DNA of 23,159 bases from UMGS172 sp045587185 (GTDB lineage: Bacteria > Bacillota > Clostridia > Oscillospirales > Acutalibacteraceae): positions 1-23,159 of the forward strand of contig JAZNBS010000021.1 of assembly GCA_045587185.1 (NCBI GenBank), read 5' to 3'. Shown piece after piece: positions 13,993-23,159 of this stretch; within the stretch, counting starts at the first letter, position 1, and every line of letters begins with the position of its first letter. A program made the position numbers and the translations under genes. The notes below the pieces were generated by a model. That model made no database searches. It had not been told where the DNA came from and saw only the letters and a list, made by a program, of their open reading frames with translations.

Positions 13993-16900
13993 ATGGCTCA
14001 GACGGTGAATGTTAAACCCGTTAAACTCGGAAAGAACGAAAGAATGACGTTCTCGAAGATCAGTGAAGTTATTGATATGCCTAACCTCATTGAGATTCAG
14101 AAAGATTCTTATGCGTGGTTTCTCGATCAAGGCCTTAAGGAAGTATTCGAAGATATGTCTTCGATCACCGATTACACCGGTAATTTGGTGCTTGATTTTA
14201 TAGACTATCGTCTTGATGACAAGCCCAAATACACCGTTGCAGAGTGTAAGGAAAGAGATGCAACCTATGCTGCACCTCTTCGCGTTCTTGCACGTTTGCA
14301 GAATATGGAAACCGGTGAAATTAAGGAGAATGAAGTGTTTATGGGCGACTTCCCGCTCATGACCGAATCCGGAACCTTTGTTATCAACGGCGCAGAGCGT
14401 GTCGTTGTATCTCAGTTGGTTCGTTCTCCTGGTGTGTATTTTGACTGTGTTATCGATAAGACCGGCCGAAAACTCTTCTCTTCGACCGTCATCCCTAACC
14501 GCGGCGCATGGCTTGAGTATGAAACTGCTCAGGACGGTGCTTTGTATGTCCGTATAGACAAAAACCGCAAACTGCCTCTCTCAACCTTTATCCGTGCACT
14601 CGGTGTACAGACCAACTTTGAGATAAGCGAACTTGTCGGTGAGGATGAGCGTATGACCGCCACCTTTGAGAAGGACACAACCACCGATACCGATTCCGCC
14701 CTTATTGAAGTATATAAGAAACTCCGTCCCGGTGAGCCTGCAACCGTTGAAGGTGCGCAGACCCATTTGGAGCAACTTTTCTTTGACGACCGCCGTTACG
14801 ACCTTTCCAGAGTCGGCCGCTTCAAGTATAACAAGAAGTTGGCTATCGCTGCGCGTATTCAGGGCAAGGTTCTTTCTCGCCCTGTTGTTGACCCTATGAC
14901 CGGTGAGATTATGGCCGAAGCAGGGGAGACTGTGACCCGTGAAAAGGCACGCGATATGCAGAAGAAGGGCGTAAGTGAAGTGTTCCTTGACGTTCTTGAT
15001 GCAGAGGGCGAGCGCGCTGAAGTCAAGGTTATCTCCAACGGCGTTGTTGATATCCGTGATTTTGTTGACTTTGACGTTGCTGAACTTGGCATTAAAGAAA
15101 ATGTCGTATTTAAGGTTCTCAAAGACATTCTTGAGAATAATGAGGGAGAGGCTATACGCGAGGCTGTTATCGACAATCTTGACGCTCTCTGCCCCAAGCA
15201 TATCACTATTGACGATATCTTTGCATCGGTCAACTATTTCCTCGGTCTTCCTCACGGCATTGGAACTACCGACGATATTGACCATCTCGGAAACCGCCGT
15301 ATCCGTTGCGTAGGTGAACTTTTGCAGAACCAGTTCCGCATTGGCTTCTCCAGAATGGAAAGAGTTATCCGTGAGAAGATGACATTGCAGGCTCAGGATA
15401 TGGATGTTATCACTCCCCAGAGCCTTATCAATATCAGACCTGTTGTTGCAGCCATTAAGGAGTTCTTCGGTTCTTCTCCGCTGTCACAGTTTATGGATCA
15501 GACCAACCCGTTGTCCGAGTTGACCCACAAGCGCCGTCTTTCAGCCCTCGGTCCCGGCGGTCTCTCCCGTGACCGTGCAGGATTCGAAGTCCGAGACGTT
15601 CACTATTCTCACTATGGACGTATGTGTCCTATCGAGACTCCTGAAGGCCCCAACATCGGACTTATCTCTTACCTTGCAACCTTTGCCAAGATAAACGAAT
15701 ACGGATTTATTGAGGCTCCTTTCCGCAAGGTCGATAAGGCTACCGGACGAGTTCTTGATGAGGTTGTCTATATGACTGCCGACCAAGAGGACGAGTTTAT
15801 CGTTGCTCAGGCTAACGAACCTCTTGATGCAGAGGGTCACTTCCTCAACGAACGTGTCAACGGTCGTTTCCGTGACCAGTTTGTTGAGTGTAAAGGCTCC
15901 GAGATTGACTTTATGGACGTTTCGCCCAAAATGGTCGTTTCGGTCGCAACCGCTATGATTCCGTTCCTTGAAAACGATGATACCAACCGTGCACTGATGG
16001 GCTCCAACATGCAGAAGCAGGCTGTTCCGCTTCTCAAGACCGAGAATCCCTTTGTCGGTACCGGTATGGAATATAAAGCCGCAGTTGACTCGGGCGTTGT
16101 TGTGCTTGCAAAACGTGCAGGTACCGTCGTTGCCGCGTCTGCCGATATGATTAAGGTAAAGGCTCAGAACGGTGAGATTGACGAGTACGAGCTCATCAAG
16201 TTCCTCCGTTCCAACCACGGCACCTGTATCAATCAGAAACCTATTGTCAGTGTAGGTCAGACCGTCGAAAAGGGCGAGGTTATTGCTGACGGTCCCGCTA
16301 CCGCTACAGGTGAAGTTTCCCTTGGTAAGAATGCCCTTATCGGCTTTATGACATGGGAAGGTTATAACTATGAGGACGCTGTTCTCATTAACCAGAAACT
16401 TGTCCGCGAGGATATGTATACCTCTATTCATATAGAGGAATATGACATCGAGGCCCGTGACACTAAACTCGGACCTGAGGAAATTACCCGTGACATCCCT
16501 AACGTTGGCGAGGATGCATTGAAAGACCTTGATGAGCGCGGTATTATCCGCATTGGTGCAGAGGTACGTGCGGGTGACATTCTTGTCGGTAAGGTAACGC
16601 CCAAGGGTGAGACCGAACTTACCGCCGAGGAAAGATTGCTTCGTGCAATCTTCGGTGAAAAGGCAAGAGAAGTCCGTGATACCTCTTTGAGAGTACCTCA
16701 CGGTGAATACGGCACCATCGTTGATGTTAAGGTTTTTGACCGTTCAAACTGTTCTGAACTCAACCCCGGTGTAAACCTTGTCGTTCGTTGCTACATCGCA
16801 CAGAAGCGTAAGATTTCTGTTGGAGATAAGATGGCAGGACGTCACGGTAACAAGGGTGTTGTTTCCAGAATCTTACCCTCGGAGGATATGCCCTTCCTAC

Positions 16901-17766
16901 CCGATGGTACACCGCTTGATATCGTTTTGAACCCCCTCGGTGTTCCTTCCCGTATGAACATCGGTCAGGTTCTTGAGGTTCATCTTGGTTATGCTGCAAA
17001 GGCTCTCGGTTGGAAGGTCTGCACCCCCGTATTTGACGGTGCTCATGAGTCCGATATCCGTGAGTTGTTCAAAAAGGCAGAGGAGTTCACCAAGAGTGAC
17101 GAATACGCCGACCGCGGCTCGGCCAAGCTTGACTTCTCGAAGATACCCTTTACCGAGGACGCCAAAACCCAGTTGTATGACGGACGAACAGGTGAGCCGT
17201 TTGATAATAAGGTAACCGTCGGTTATATGTATTATCTTAAACTGCATCACCTTGTTGACGATAAAATCCATGCCCGTTCCACAGGTCCTTACTCACTTGT
17301 TACCCAGCAGCCGTTGGGTGGTAAGGCTCAGTTCGGTGGCCAGCGTTTCGGTGAAATGGAAGTCTGGGCACTTGAGGCCTACGGTGCAGCGTACACCTTG
17401 CAGGAAATCCTGACTGTTAAGTCAGACGACGTTGTAGGACGTGTTAAGACTTATGAGGCTATTGTCAAGGGTCAGAATGTTCCTAAGGCAGGCGTTCCTG
17501 AATCGTTTAAGGTTCTTATTAAGGAATTGCAGTCGTTGGGTCTTGACGTCAAGGTTCTTGATTCCAATAACGAGGAAATTGACCTTAAGCAGACCTTCGA
17601 CGATGATGACGATATGGGCTTCACACCTGTCATCGCTGATGATTCTGACTTTGCGGAGGAGACCGTTGCAGATAATCTTGACGGTTTCGGTCTTGAGGAT
17701 GAAAACGGTGATGCAATTACTGAGGATACCGATGATTACGGTTCTGATGACCAAGATTTTAACTAA
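13993..17766 (+). CDS. rpoB: RNA polymerase beta subunit (1257 aa)
   Basis: Catalytic subunit of RNA polymerase. The rifampicin region is plain: SQFMDQ (498-503), THKRR and SALGPGG (about 511-520), with residues matching E. coli Q513, D516, H526 and S531 all in the sensitive state. Other universal blocks are CPIETPEGPNIGLI, GNKGVVSRILP and GVPSRMNIGQVLE. The core ends at ELQSLGLDV, followed by a tail of about 70 residues rich in Asp and Glu (roughly 1187-1257). ATG 13993 is the only fitting start, since an in-frame TGA lies 12 bases upstream; AAGGAG is 12 bases away, longer than usual. rpoC follows after 14 bases. Confidence 0.99.
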   Translation: MAQTVNVKPVKLGKNERMTFSKISEVIDMPNLIEIQKDSYAWFLDQGLKEVFEDMSSITDYTGNLVLDFIDYRLDDKPKYTVAECKERDATYAAPLRVLARLQNMETGEIKENEVFMGDFPLMTESGTFVINGAERVVVSQLVRSPGVYFDCVIDKTGRKLFSSTVIPNRGAWLEYETAQDGALYVRIDKNRKLPLSTFIRALGVQTNFEISELVGEDERMTATFEKDTTTDTDSALIEVYKKLRPGEPATVEGAQTHLEQLFFDDRRYDLSRVGRFKYNKKLAIAARIQGKVLSRPVVDPMTGEIMAEAGETVTREKARDMQKKGVSEVFLDVLDAEGERAEVKVISNGVVDIRDFVDFDVAELGIKENVVFKVLKDILENNEGEAIREAVIDNLDALCPKHITIDDIFASVNYFLGLPHGIGTTDDIDHLGNRRIRCVGELLQNQFRIGFSRMERVIREKMTLQAQDMDVITPQSLINIRPVVAAIKEFFGSSPLSQFMDQTNPLSELTHKRRLSALGPGGLSRDRAGFEVRDVHYSHYGRMCPIETPEGPNIGLISYLATFAKINEYGFIEAPFRKVDKATGRVLDEVVYMTADQEDEFIVAQANEPLDAEGHFLNERVNGRFRDQFVECKGSEIDFMDVSPKMVVSVATAMIPFLENDDTNRALMGSNMQKQAVPLLKTENPFVGTGMEYKAAVDSGVVVLAKRAGTVVAASADMIKVKAQNGEIDEYELIKFLRSNHGTCINQKPIVSVGQTVEKGEVIADGPATATGEVSLGKNALIGFMTWEGYNYEDAVLINQKLVREDMYTSIHIEEYDIEARDTKLGPEEITRDIPNVGEDALKDLDERGIIRIGAEVRAGDILVGKVTPKGETELTAEERLLRAIFGEKAREVRDTSLRVPHGEYGTIVDVKVFDRSNCSELNPGVNLVVRCYIAQKRKISVGDKMAGRHGNKGVVSRILPSEDMPFLPDGTPLDIVLNPLGVPSRMNIGQVLEVHLGYAAKALGWKVCTPVFDGAHESDIRELFKKAEEFTKSDEYADRGSAKLDFSKIPFTEDAKTQLYDGRTGEPFDNKVTVGYMYYLKLHHLVDDKIHARSTGPYSLVTQQPLGGKAQFGGQRFGEMEVWALEAYGAAYTLQEILTVKSDDVVGRVKTYEAIVKGQNVPKAGVPESFKVLIKELQSLGLDVKVLDSNNEEIDLKQTFDDDDDMGFTPVIADDSDFAEETVADNLDGFGLEDENGDAITEDTDDYGSDDQDFN

Positions 17767-17780
17767 AGGAGAGAGCAGTA

Positions 17781-20700
17781 ATGGAAAATATTGATTTTGA
17801 ATCTATAAAAATTGGTCTTGCTTCTCCTGAACAGATAAGAAGCTGGTCTCATGGTGAGGTTAAAAAGCCTGAGACTATTAACTATCGTACTTTAAAACCC
17901 GAACGTGACGGACTTTTCTGCGAACGTATTTTTGGACCACAGAAGGACTGGGAATGCCATTGCGGAAAGTATAAGAGAATCCGTTACAAAGGCAAGATTT
18001 GTGACCGTTGCGGTGTTGAAGTAACCCGTGCAAAGGTTCGCCGTGAGCGTATGGGTACCATTGAGCTTGCCGCTCCCGTATCCCACATCTGGTATTACAA
18101 GACCATTCCTTCAAGGATGGGTCTTGTACTGGATGTTTCGCCCAGACTTTTGGAACAGGTTCTGTACTTCTCACAGTATATTGTTACCGACCCCGGTAAC
18201 ACTCCGCTTCAGAAAAAGCAACTTTTGAACGAGCAACAGTACAATGATATGCGTGAGAAGTATGAGGATGATTTCGATGCCGGAATGGGCGCCGAAGCCA
18301 TCAAGAAACTTCTCTGCGAAATAAATGTTGAGGAAACTTGCAACGAACTCAACGCTGAACTTGAGGATGCAACCGGTCAGAAGAGAGTCAGACTTTTAAA
18401 GCGCCTTGAGGTTATGGAAGCATTTCGTCAGTCGGGCAACCGCCCTGAATGGATGATTTTGGACGTTATTCCTGTAATACCGCCCGATCTCCGTCCTATG
18501 GTTCAGTTGGACGGCGGCCGTTTTGCCACATCTGACCTTAATGACCTTTACAGACGTGTTATCAACCGTAACAACCGTCTTAAGAGATTGCTTGAACTTG
18601 GCGCTCCCGATATTATTGTCCGCAACGAGAAGCGTATGCTTCAGGAGGCTGTTGACGCTTTGATTGACAACGGTCGTCGTGGCAAGGCTGTAACAGGCCC
18701 CAGCAACCGTGCACTCAAATCCCTGTCCGATATGCTTAAAGGTAAGCAGGGACGTTTCCGTCAGAATCTTCTCGGAAAACGTGTTGACTATTCGGGACGT
18801 TCGGTTATTGTAGTAGGACCCGAACTTAAGATGTATCAGTGCGGTCTTCCTAAGGAGATGGCTATCGAACTCTTTAAACCTTTTATAATGAAGAGACTTG
18901 CAGAGACCGGTATCGTTTCTAATGTTAAGACGGCAAGAAAGATGGTTGAGCGTGCAGGTACCGAGGTTTGGGATGCACTTGAAACTGTTATTAAAGACCA
19001 TCCCGTGCTTTTGAACCGTGCTCCGACACTTCATAGACTTGGTATCCAGGCCTTTGAGCCCGTACTTGTTGAGGGTCGCGCACTCAAACTCCATCCGCTT
19101 GTATGTACCGCTTATAATGCCGACTTTGACGGTGACCAGATGGCCGTGCACGTTCCCCTGTCGGCAGAGGCTCAGGCTGAGGCACGTTTCCTTATGCTTG
19201 CCGCCAACAACCTGCTCAAACCCTCTGATGGTAAGCCTGTTGCCGTTCCTACTCAGGATATGGTTCTCGGTTCTTACTATCTGACTGTTGTTAAGCCCGA
19301 TGAACCGGGCGCAAACAAGGTTTTCCGTGACACTAATGAGGCTATTATGGCTTATCAGGACGGTGTTGTAGGTCTTCATGCTCCTATCCGTGTCCGTATG
19401 AACGTGGATGGGGAACAGGGTCTTACTTGGTGTACCGTCGGTTTCATCATCTTCAACGAGTCTATTCCTCAGAACCTCGGTTTTGTTGACAGAAGCAAGC
19501 CCGAAAACAAGTTCAGACTTGAGGTCTGCTTCACTCCGAAGGACCCCGCAACTCTGAGAATTACTTCGGGTGATGAAATCAACAACTTCAAGGTAGGCAA
19601 GAAGCAACTCGGTAAGATTATCGACCACTGCATCAAACTTTACGGAACCTCTGAAACCGCCATTGTACTTGATAAGATAAAGTCTACCGGCTTTAAATAT
19701 TCAACCCGCGGTGCTATTACGGTTGCAGTTTCGGATGCCATCATACCGCCGCAGAAAAAGGAAATCATCACTGCTGCTGAAAAGCGTATTGATGAGATTA
19801 AAAAGAAGTACCGTCGCGGTCTTATGACCAATCAGGAGCGTCTTGCTCAGGTTATAAGAACATGGAACGATGCCACCGATGATATTGCAGATGCTTTGAA
19901 GGGCAACCTTGATGAGTTTAACCCCATCTTTATGATGGCTGACTCAGGCGCCCGTGGTTCTATGAGCCAGATTAAGCAGCTTGCAGGTATGCGTGGACTT
20001 ATTTCCAACACATCAGGTGCCGTTATCGAAATCCCTATCCGTGCAAACTACCGTGAAGGTCTGAACGTACTTGAATACTTCATTTCTTCCCGTGGTGCAC
20101 GTAAAGGTCTGGCCGATACCGCTCTTCGTACCGCTGACTCAGGTTATCTAACCCGTCGAATGGTTGACGTTTCGCAGGATGTCATTATCCGTGAGGACGA
20201 CTGTGGTACCGTTGAAGGACTTAAGGTTTCCGCTATTATGGAAGGTAATCAGGTCATAGAACGCTTTGAAGAACGTTTGCAGGGCCGTTACCTCCTTGAC
20301 CCAATCGTTGACCCCGCAACAGGCGAGGTTTTGGTTGACAACGAGCATATGATGACCGATGACGATGCTGCAAAGATTGTTAATGCCGGTTACGATTCGG
20401 TATATATCCGTTCTATTCTCTGTTGCCGTTCCAAGCACGGTGTATGTAAGAAGTGCTACGGTATGAACCTTGCAACCGGTCTGCCCGTCACCGTCGGTGA
20501 GGCTGTTGGTATCATTGCCGCTCAGTCTATCGGTGAACCCGGTACCCAGCTTACAATGCGTACCTTCCACACCGGTGGTATCGCATCTACCGAAGATATT
20601 ACTCAGGGTCTTCCCCGTGTTGAGGAGTTGTTCGAGGCCCGCCGTCCCAAGCACAGTGCAATACTTGCTGAGATTGAAGGTACAGTCACCCTCACTGAGG

Positions 20701-21419
20701 ATAAGAAGAACCGCGTAGTTATCATCACTGATGAGGAAAACGCAGATGAGCGTAAGTACACCATTCCGTTTGGCTATCGCGTAAGCGTTGCTCACGGCGA
20801 TACTGTCAAGAAAGGTCAGCAGTTGACCGAAGGCTCTATTGCTCCTGCCGATATTCTTGCAACCACCGGCCCCGGTGCTGTTGAGGAGTATATTATAAAG
20901 GAAATTCAGAACGCATACCGTTCACAGGGTGTTGAGATTAACGATAAGCATATCGAGGTCATTATCCGCCAGATGATGCGTAAGTTCCGCATTGTTGATA
21001 ACGGAAGTACCGACTTTATACCCAACACTATGGTTGACCGAGGCGAGGTCTATGAGGCTAACGATGCTATCCAGGCACGTATTGATGCAGGTGAGGAGGG
21101 TCTCTCCCTTGCCACCTATGAGTATACTCTGTTGGGTATCACCAAGGCATCTCTTGCCACCGAGTCGTTCCTCTCGGCCGCATCATTCCAGGAGACCACC
21201 AGAGTTCTTACCGATGCCGCTATCAAGGGCAAGGTTGATCCTTTGTTTGGACTGAAGGAGAATGTTATCATCGGTAAGCTTGTTCCTGCCGGTACTGGTA
21301 TGAAATGTTATCACGATGATGACGAGGAAGAGGTTGAAGTTGCAACAGAGGAGGTTCCTTCTGCTAACATCGAAGAACCCACTGATTCAACCACTTCTGA
21401 GGAGCAAGTAACCGAATAA
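17781..21419 (+). CDS. rpoC: RNA polymerase beta' subunit (1212 aa)
   Basis: Second catalytic subunit of RNA polymerase. The N-terminal zinc ribbon uses C59, C61, C74 and C77. The active-site Mg2+ loop NADFDGDQM is at 446-454 (Asp448, Asp450, Asp452). The second zinc site combines a Cys near 807 with the CRSKHGVCKKC cluster near 880-892, and the trigger-helix/bridge segments GEPGTQLTMRTFHTGG are intact. The last 40 residues are strongly acidic. AAAGGAG is close to the ATG, and the gene is cotranscribed with rpoB. No clear terminator follows; a new promoter for rpsL begins about 40 bases after the stop. Confidence 0.99.
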   Translation: MENIDFESIKIGLASPEQIRSWSHGEVKKPETINYRTLKPERDGLFCERIFGPQKDWECHCGKYKRIRYKGKICDRCGVEVTRAKVRRERMGTIELAAPVSHIWYYKTIPSRMGLVLDVSPRLLEQVLYFSQYIVTDPGNTPLQKKQLLNEQQYNDMREKYEDDFDAGMGAEAIKKLLCEINVEETCNELNAELEDATGQKRVRLLKRLEVMEAFRQSGNRPEWMILDVIPVIPPDLRPMVQLDGGRFATSDLNDLYRRVINRNNRLKRLLELGAPDIIVRNEKRMLQEAVDALIDNGRRGKAVTGPSNRALKSLSDMLKGKQGRFRQNLLGKRVDYSGRSVIVVGPELKMYQCGLPKEMAIELFKPFIMKRLAETGIVSNVKTARKMVERAGTEVWDALETVIKDHPVLLNRAPTLHRLGIQAFEPVLVEGRALKLHPLVCTAYNADFDGDQMAVHVPLSAEAQAEARFLMLAANNLLKPSDGKPVAVPTQDMVLGSYYLTVVKPDEPGANKVFRDTNEAIMAYQDGVVGLHAPIRVRMNVDGEQGLTWCTVGFIIFNESIPQNLGFVDRSKPENKFRLEVCFTPKDPATLRITSGDEINNFKVGKKQLGKIIDHCIKLYGTSETAIVLDKIKSTGFKYSTRGAITVAVSDAIIPPQKKEIITAAEKRIDEIKKKYRRGLMTNQERLAQVIRTWNDATDDIADALKGNLDEFNPIFMMADSGARGSMSQIKQLAGMRGLISNTSGAVIEIPIRANYREGLNVLEYFISSRGARKGLADTALRTADSGYLTRRMVDVSQDVIIREDDCGTVEGLKVSAIMEGNQVIERFEERLQGRYLLDPIVDPATGEVLVDNEHMMTDDDAAKIVNAGYDSVYIRSILCCRSKHGVCKKCYGMNLATGLPVTVGEAVGIIAAQSIGEPGTQLTMRTFHTGGIASTEDITQGLPRVEELFEARRPKHSAILAEIEGTVTLTEDKKNRVVIITDEENADERKYTIPFGYRVSVAHGDTVKKGQQLTEGSIAPADILATTGPGAVEEYIIKEIQNAYRSQGVEINDKHIEVIIRQMMRKFRIVDNGSTDFIPNTMVDRGEVYEANDAIQARIDAGEEGLSLATYEYTLLGITKASLATESFLSAASFQETTRVLTDAAIKGKVDPLFGLKENVIIGKLVPAGTGMKCYHDDDEEEVEVATEEVPSANIEEPTDSTTSEEQVTE

Positions 21420-21461
21420 TGCCTGAATTTTCAAAAAATTGGGGTATTTTTTAGAAAATAC

Positions 21462-21491
21462 TTGACAAATATAGTGTTAAGGTGTTAAAAT
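21462..21491 (+). promoter_or_regulatory. SigA promoter of the rpsL-rpsG-fusA operon
   Basis: TTGACA (21462-21467) and TAAAAT (21486-21491) with an 18-base spacer, about 125 bases before the rpsL ATG. Confidence 0.7.
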
Positions 21492-21501
21492 TTTCTAACG
21501 T

Positions 21502-21586
21502 GTGGGACCTTGGCCTAAAACAGTTATTGGGTTCCACCGCAACAACAATTTATATATTACGCAGGCAGGAGAAATTCTGCCTGCGT
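21502..21586 (+). ncRNA. Structured leader of rpsL
   Basis: Two hairpins stand in the leader: GTGGGACC (21502-21509) pairs with GGTTCCAC (21530-21537, one G-U) around a 20-base loop, and a perfect 10-bp stem (21559-21568 with 21577-21586) follows with an eight-base loop. The second stem has an imperfect T-rich tail (ATTATTTTCTT) that ends just before AAGGAGGTG, so it could attenuate transcription or shape access to the ribosome binding site. A ribosomal-protein autoregulatory leader is plausible, but I cannot match it to a named family. Confidence 0.45.
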
Positions 21587-21617
21587 CGTATACATTATTT
21601 TCTTAAGGAGGTGTAAT

Positions 21618-22040
21618 ATGCCAACCTTTAACCAGTTAGTCCGTTCAGGTCGTGATACCCTCGAGAAGAAGGCTAAGGCTCCTGCGCTTTTGAAGGGTTA
21701 TAACTCTATGAAGCGTCAGTTGACTGACAACGACTCTCCCCAGAAGAGAGGCGTTTGTACTGCTGTTAAAACCTCGACTCCTAAGAAACCTAACTCGGCT
21801 CTCCGTAAGATTGCCAGAGTACGTCTTTCCAACGGTATCGAAGTTTCTGCCTATATTCCCGGTATCGGCCACAACCTGCAGGAACACTCGGTCGTATTGA
21901 TCCGTGGTGGACGTGTTAAGGACCTCCCTGGTGTGCGTTACCACATCATCAGAGGAACACTTGATGCCCAGGGTGTTGCAAACAGAATGCAGGGTCGTTC
22001 CAAGTACGGCGCAAAGCGTCCTAAGGCGGCCGCTAAGTAA
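21618..22040 (+). CDS. rpsL: Ribosomal protein S12 (140 aa)
   Basis: Part of the decoding centre of the 30S subunit. It has the longer Firmicute N-terminal part (KGYNSMKRQ.. before SPQKRGVC), then TPKKPNSALRK and RGGRVKDLPGVRYH, with the lysines that change in streptomycin resistance still wild type and the Asp that RimO methylthiolates in place. AAGGAGGTG precedes the ATG. First gene of the str operon, separated from rpoC by about 200 bases with its own promoter. Confidence 0.99.
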   Translation: MPTFNQLVRSGRDTLEKKAKAPALLKGYNSMKRQLTDNDSPQKRGVCTAVKTSTPKKPNSALRKIARVRLSNGIEVSAYIPGIGHNLQEHSVVLIRGGRVKDLPGVRYHIIRGTLDAQGVANRMQGRSKYGAKRPKAAAK

Positions 22041-22176
22041 TCAAAAAGCCTTAAAATTAACCGACGAATCTTTTGTCGCATTTTCGCGGCGTTAATATAT
22101 ATACGCCTCGGAAGACACTAACGGGATTTGTCACTCGAGTACCTATGATATCATTATGTGAAGGAGGGAAGTTAAA
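22041..22176 (+). other. rpsL-rpsG intercistronic region
   Basis: 136 bases without a gene. Short hairpins can be drawn: CGAC with GTCG near 22062-22078, and GGCGT with ACGCC near 22089-22108 around an AT-only loop. No promoter or terminator is convincing. In E. coli the same interval is the S7-binding site that controls the str operon; a similar role here is only a possibility. It ends in AAGGAGG (22161-22167). Confidence 0.4.
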
Positions 22177-22647
22177 GTGCCAAGAAGAGGTATAATCGCA
22201 AAACGTGATGTATTGCCCGATCCGCTTTACAATTCCAAAATCGTAACCCGTCTCATCAACAACGTTATGTTGGACGGTAAGAAGGGTGTTGCTCAGAAAA
22301 TCGTTTACGGAGCATTCGACATTATTGCAGAGAAGTCTGGTAAGGACGCCCTTGAGGTTTTCGAGGCTGCTCTCGAGAATGTAATGCCCCAACTCGAATG
22401 TAAGGCTGTCCGTAAGGGCGGTGCAACCTATCAGGTACCTTTCGAGGTTCGCCCCGAAAGAAAGCAGACTCTGGCTCTGAGATGGTTGACCACTGCAAGC
22501 CGTGCTCGTTCTGAGGCTACCATGAAGGAGCGTCTCGCAAACGAGTTGCTTGATGCTACCAACGGTATGGGCAACGCTTTCAAAAAGAAAGAAGAAATGC
22601 ACAGAACCGCAGAAGCCAACAAGGCTTTCGCACACTACAGATGGTAA
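22177..22647 (+). CDS. rpsG: Ribosomal protein S7 (156 aa)
   Basis: A primary 16S rRNA-binding protein of the 30S head. The sequence from MPRRGIIAKRDVLPDP through GGATYQVPFEVRPER to the C-terminal AFAHYRW is full length and typical. The start is GTG 22177 with AAGGAGG nine bases upstream. fusA follows after 26 bases. Confidence 0.99.
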   Translation: MPRRGIIAKRDVLPDPLYNSKIVTRLINNVMLDGKKGVAQKIVYGAFDIIAEKSGKDALEVFEAALENVMPQLECKAVRKGGATYQVPFEVRPERKQTLALRWLTTASRARSEATMKERLANELLDATNGMGNAFKKKEEMHRTAEANKAFAHYRW

Positions 22648-22673
22648 TTTTTACTTGTTTATAGGAGGATTAT

Positions 22674-23159
22674 ATGCCTAGAAAAGTATCTCTTGAAATG
22701 ACAAGAAATATTGGTATTATGGCCCATATTGATGCAGGTAAAACCACCACAACCGAGCGTATTCTGTTCTACACCGGTAAAACTCATAAAATCGGTGAGA
22801 CTCACGACGGAGACGCTACCATGGACTGGATGGCTCAGGAGCAGGAGAGAGGTATCACCATTACTTCTGCTGCTACCACCTGCTATTGGACCCATTCCGA
22901 TTTACAGAACGATCCCGCACTGGCTGCTGCCAATCGCCACCGCATCAACATCATCGACACCCCCGGCCACGTTGACTTCACCGTTGAGGTAGAACGTTCT
23001 CTGCGTGTTCTGGACGGTTCTGTGACTGTTCTGTGCGCAAAGGGCGGCGTTGAGCCCCAGACTGAAACCGTTTGGCGTCAGGCTGACAAGTACAACGTTC
23101 CTCGTATGGTCTACGTCAACAAAATGGACATTATGGGTGCAAACTTCTATAATGAAGTC
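22674..23159 (+). CDS. fusA: Elongation factor G, N-terminal part (162 codons seen)
   Basis: Ribosomal translocation GTPase; the gene runs off the right edge. G-domain motifs are G1 AHIDAGKT (17-24), switch I GITITSAATT (60-69), G3 DTPGH (95-99) and G4 NKMD (149-152). Between the switch-I strand and HRINIIDTPG there is an extra loop of about 14 residues (73-87) compared with the short Bacillus form. TAGGAGG precedes the ATG. Third gene of the str operon. Confidence 0.98.
   Translation, partial: MPRKVSLEMTRNIGIMAHIDAGKTTTTERILFYTGKTHKIGETHDGDATMDWMAQEQERGITITSAATTCYWTHSDLQNDPALAAANRHRINIIDTPGHVDFTVEVERSLRVLDGSVTVLCAKGGVEPQTETVWRQADKYNVPRMVYVNKMDIMGANFYNEV

Noticed and set aside
15541..16701. 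Long minus-strand open frame (386 codons) inside rpoB
   Set aside because: It lies wholly antisense to the conserved core of rpoB, its translation resembles no family, and no ribosome binding site or promoter supports it. Codon bias of the real gene explains it.
18396..19628. Long minus-strand open frame (410 codons) inside rpoC
   Set aside because: Same reason: antisense to the catalytic core of rpoC with no recognisable product or start signals.
21521..21540. T-box-like word GGGTTCCACCGC in the rpsL leader
   Set aside because: The conserved T-box order AGGGTGGNACCGCG is not matched, and the word is one arm of a local hairpin. The gene is not an aminoacyl-tRNA or amino-acid gene.

Overview
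The window is a chromosomal segment of a Gram-positive Firmicute, most likely a gut-type Clostridia (Oscillospirales/Ruminococcaceae-like). The reasons are the long Firmicute form of S12, a dimeric class II glycyl-tRNA synthetase, the Gx/HepS-type membrane protein beside a NusG-domain-II protein, consensus SigA promoters, strong AAGGAGG ribosome binding sites and T-tailed hairpin terminators. This placement is inferred from gene content and was not tested by a search.

Left edge (1-411): a strong terminator hairpin, then an internally deleted IS200/IS605-type element. It keeps its left-end hairpin, a 5' leader that hides the Shine-Dalgarno, the first and last codons of a Y1 transposase, and a right-end palindrome.

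Metal efflux island (412-3494, minus strand): an ArsR/SmtB repressor, a free-standing HMA metal-binding peptide and a Zn/Cd-type P1B ATPase form one operon behind a perfect SigA promoter with a palindromic operator at the start of transcription. A short DtxR-like regulator follows with its own promoter.

Housekeeping and envelope genes (3615-6622): glyS, then a membrane-anchored CapA-type metallophosphatase-fold protein, each with its own promoter and terminator.

Extracytoplasmic flavin module (6695-9217): an FMN-binding lipoprotein carrying a covalent-flavinylation motif is convergent with apbE, the FMN transferase expected to modify it. apbE is divergent from a NusG-domain-II membrane protein and a Gx-family membrane protein. 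The two divergent promoters are exactly symmetric. Together these genes look like a small flavin-based redox system outside the cytoplasmic membrane.

Glycosyltransferases (9224-11655): two GT2-type enzymes in an operon. They face mnmA and nadA (minus strand, four-base overlap) across a bidirectional terminator.

Transcription/translation block (13672-23159): a 356-base gap holds the nadA promoter and two overlapping consensus promoters for rpoB-rpoC. After rpoC come a promoter and structured leader for rpsL, then rpsG and the start of fusA, which runs off the window. rplJ-rplL, often found just upstream of rpoB, are absent here. No tRNA, rRNA or CRISPR array was seen.
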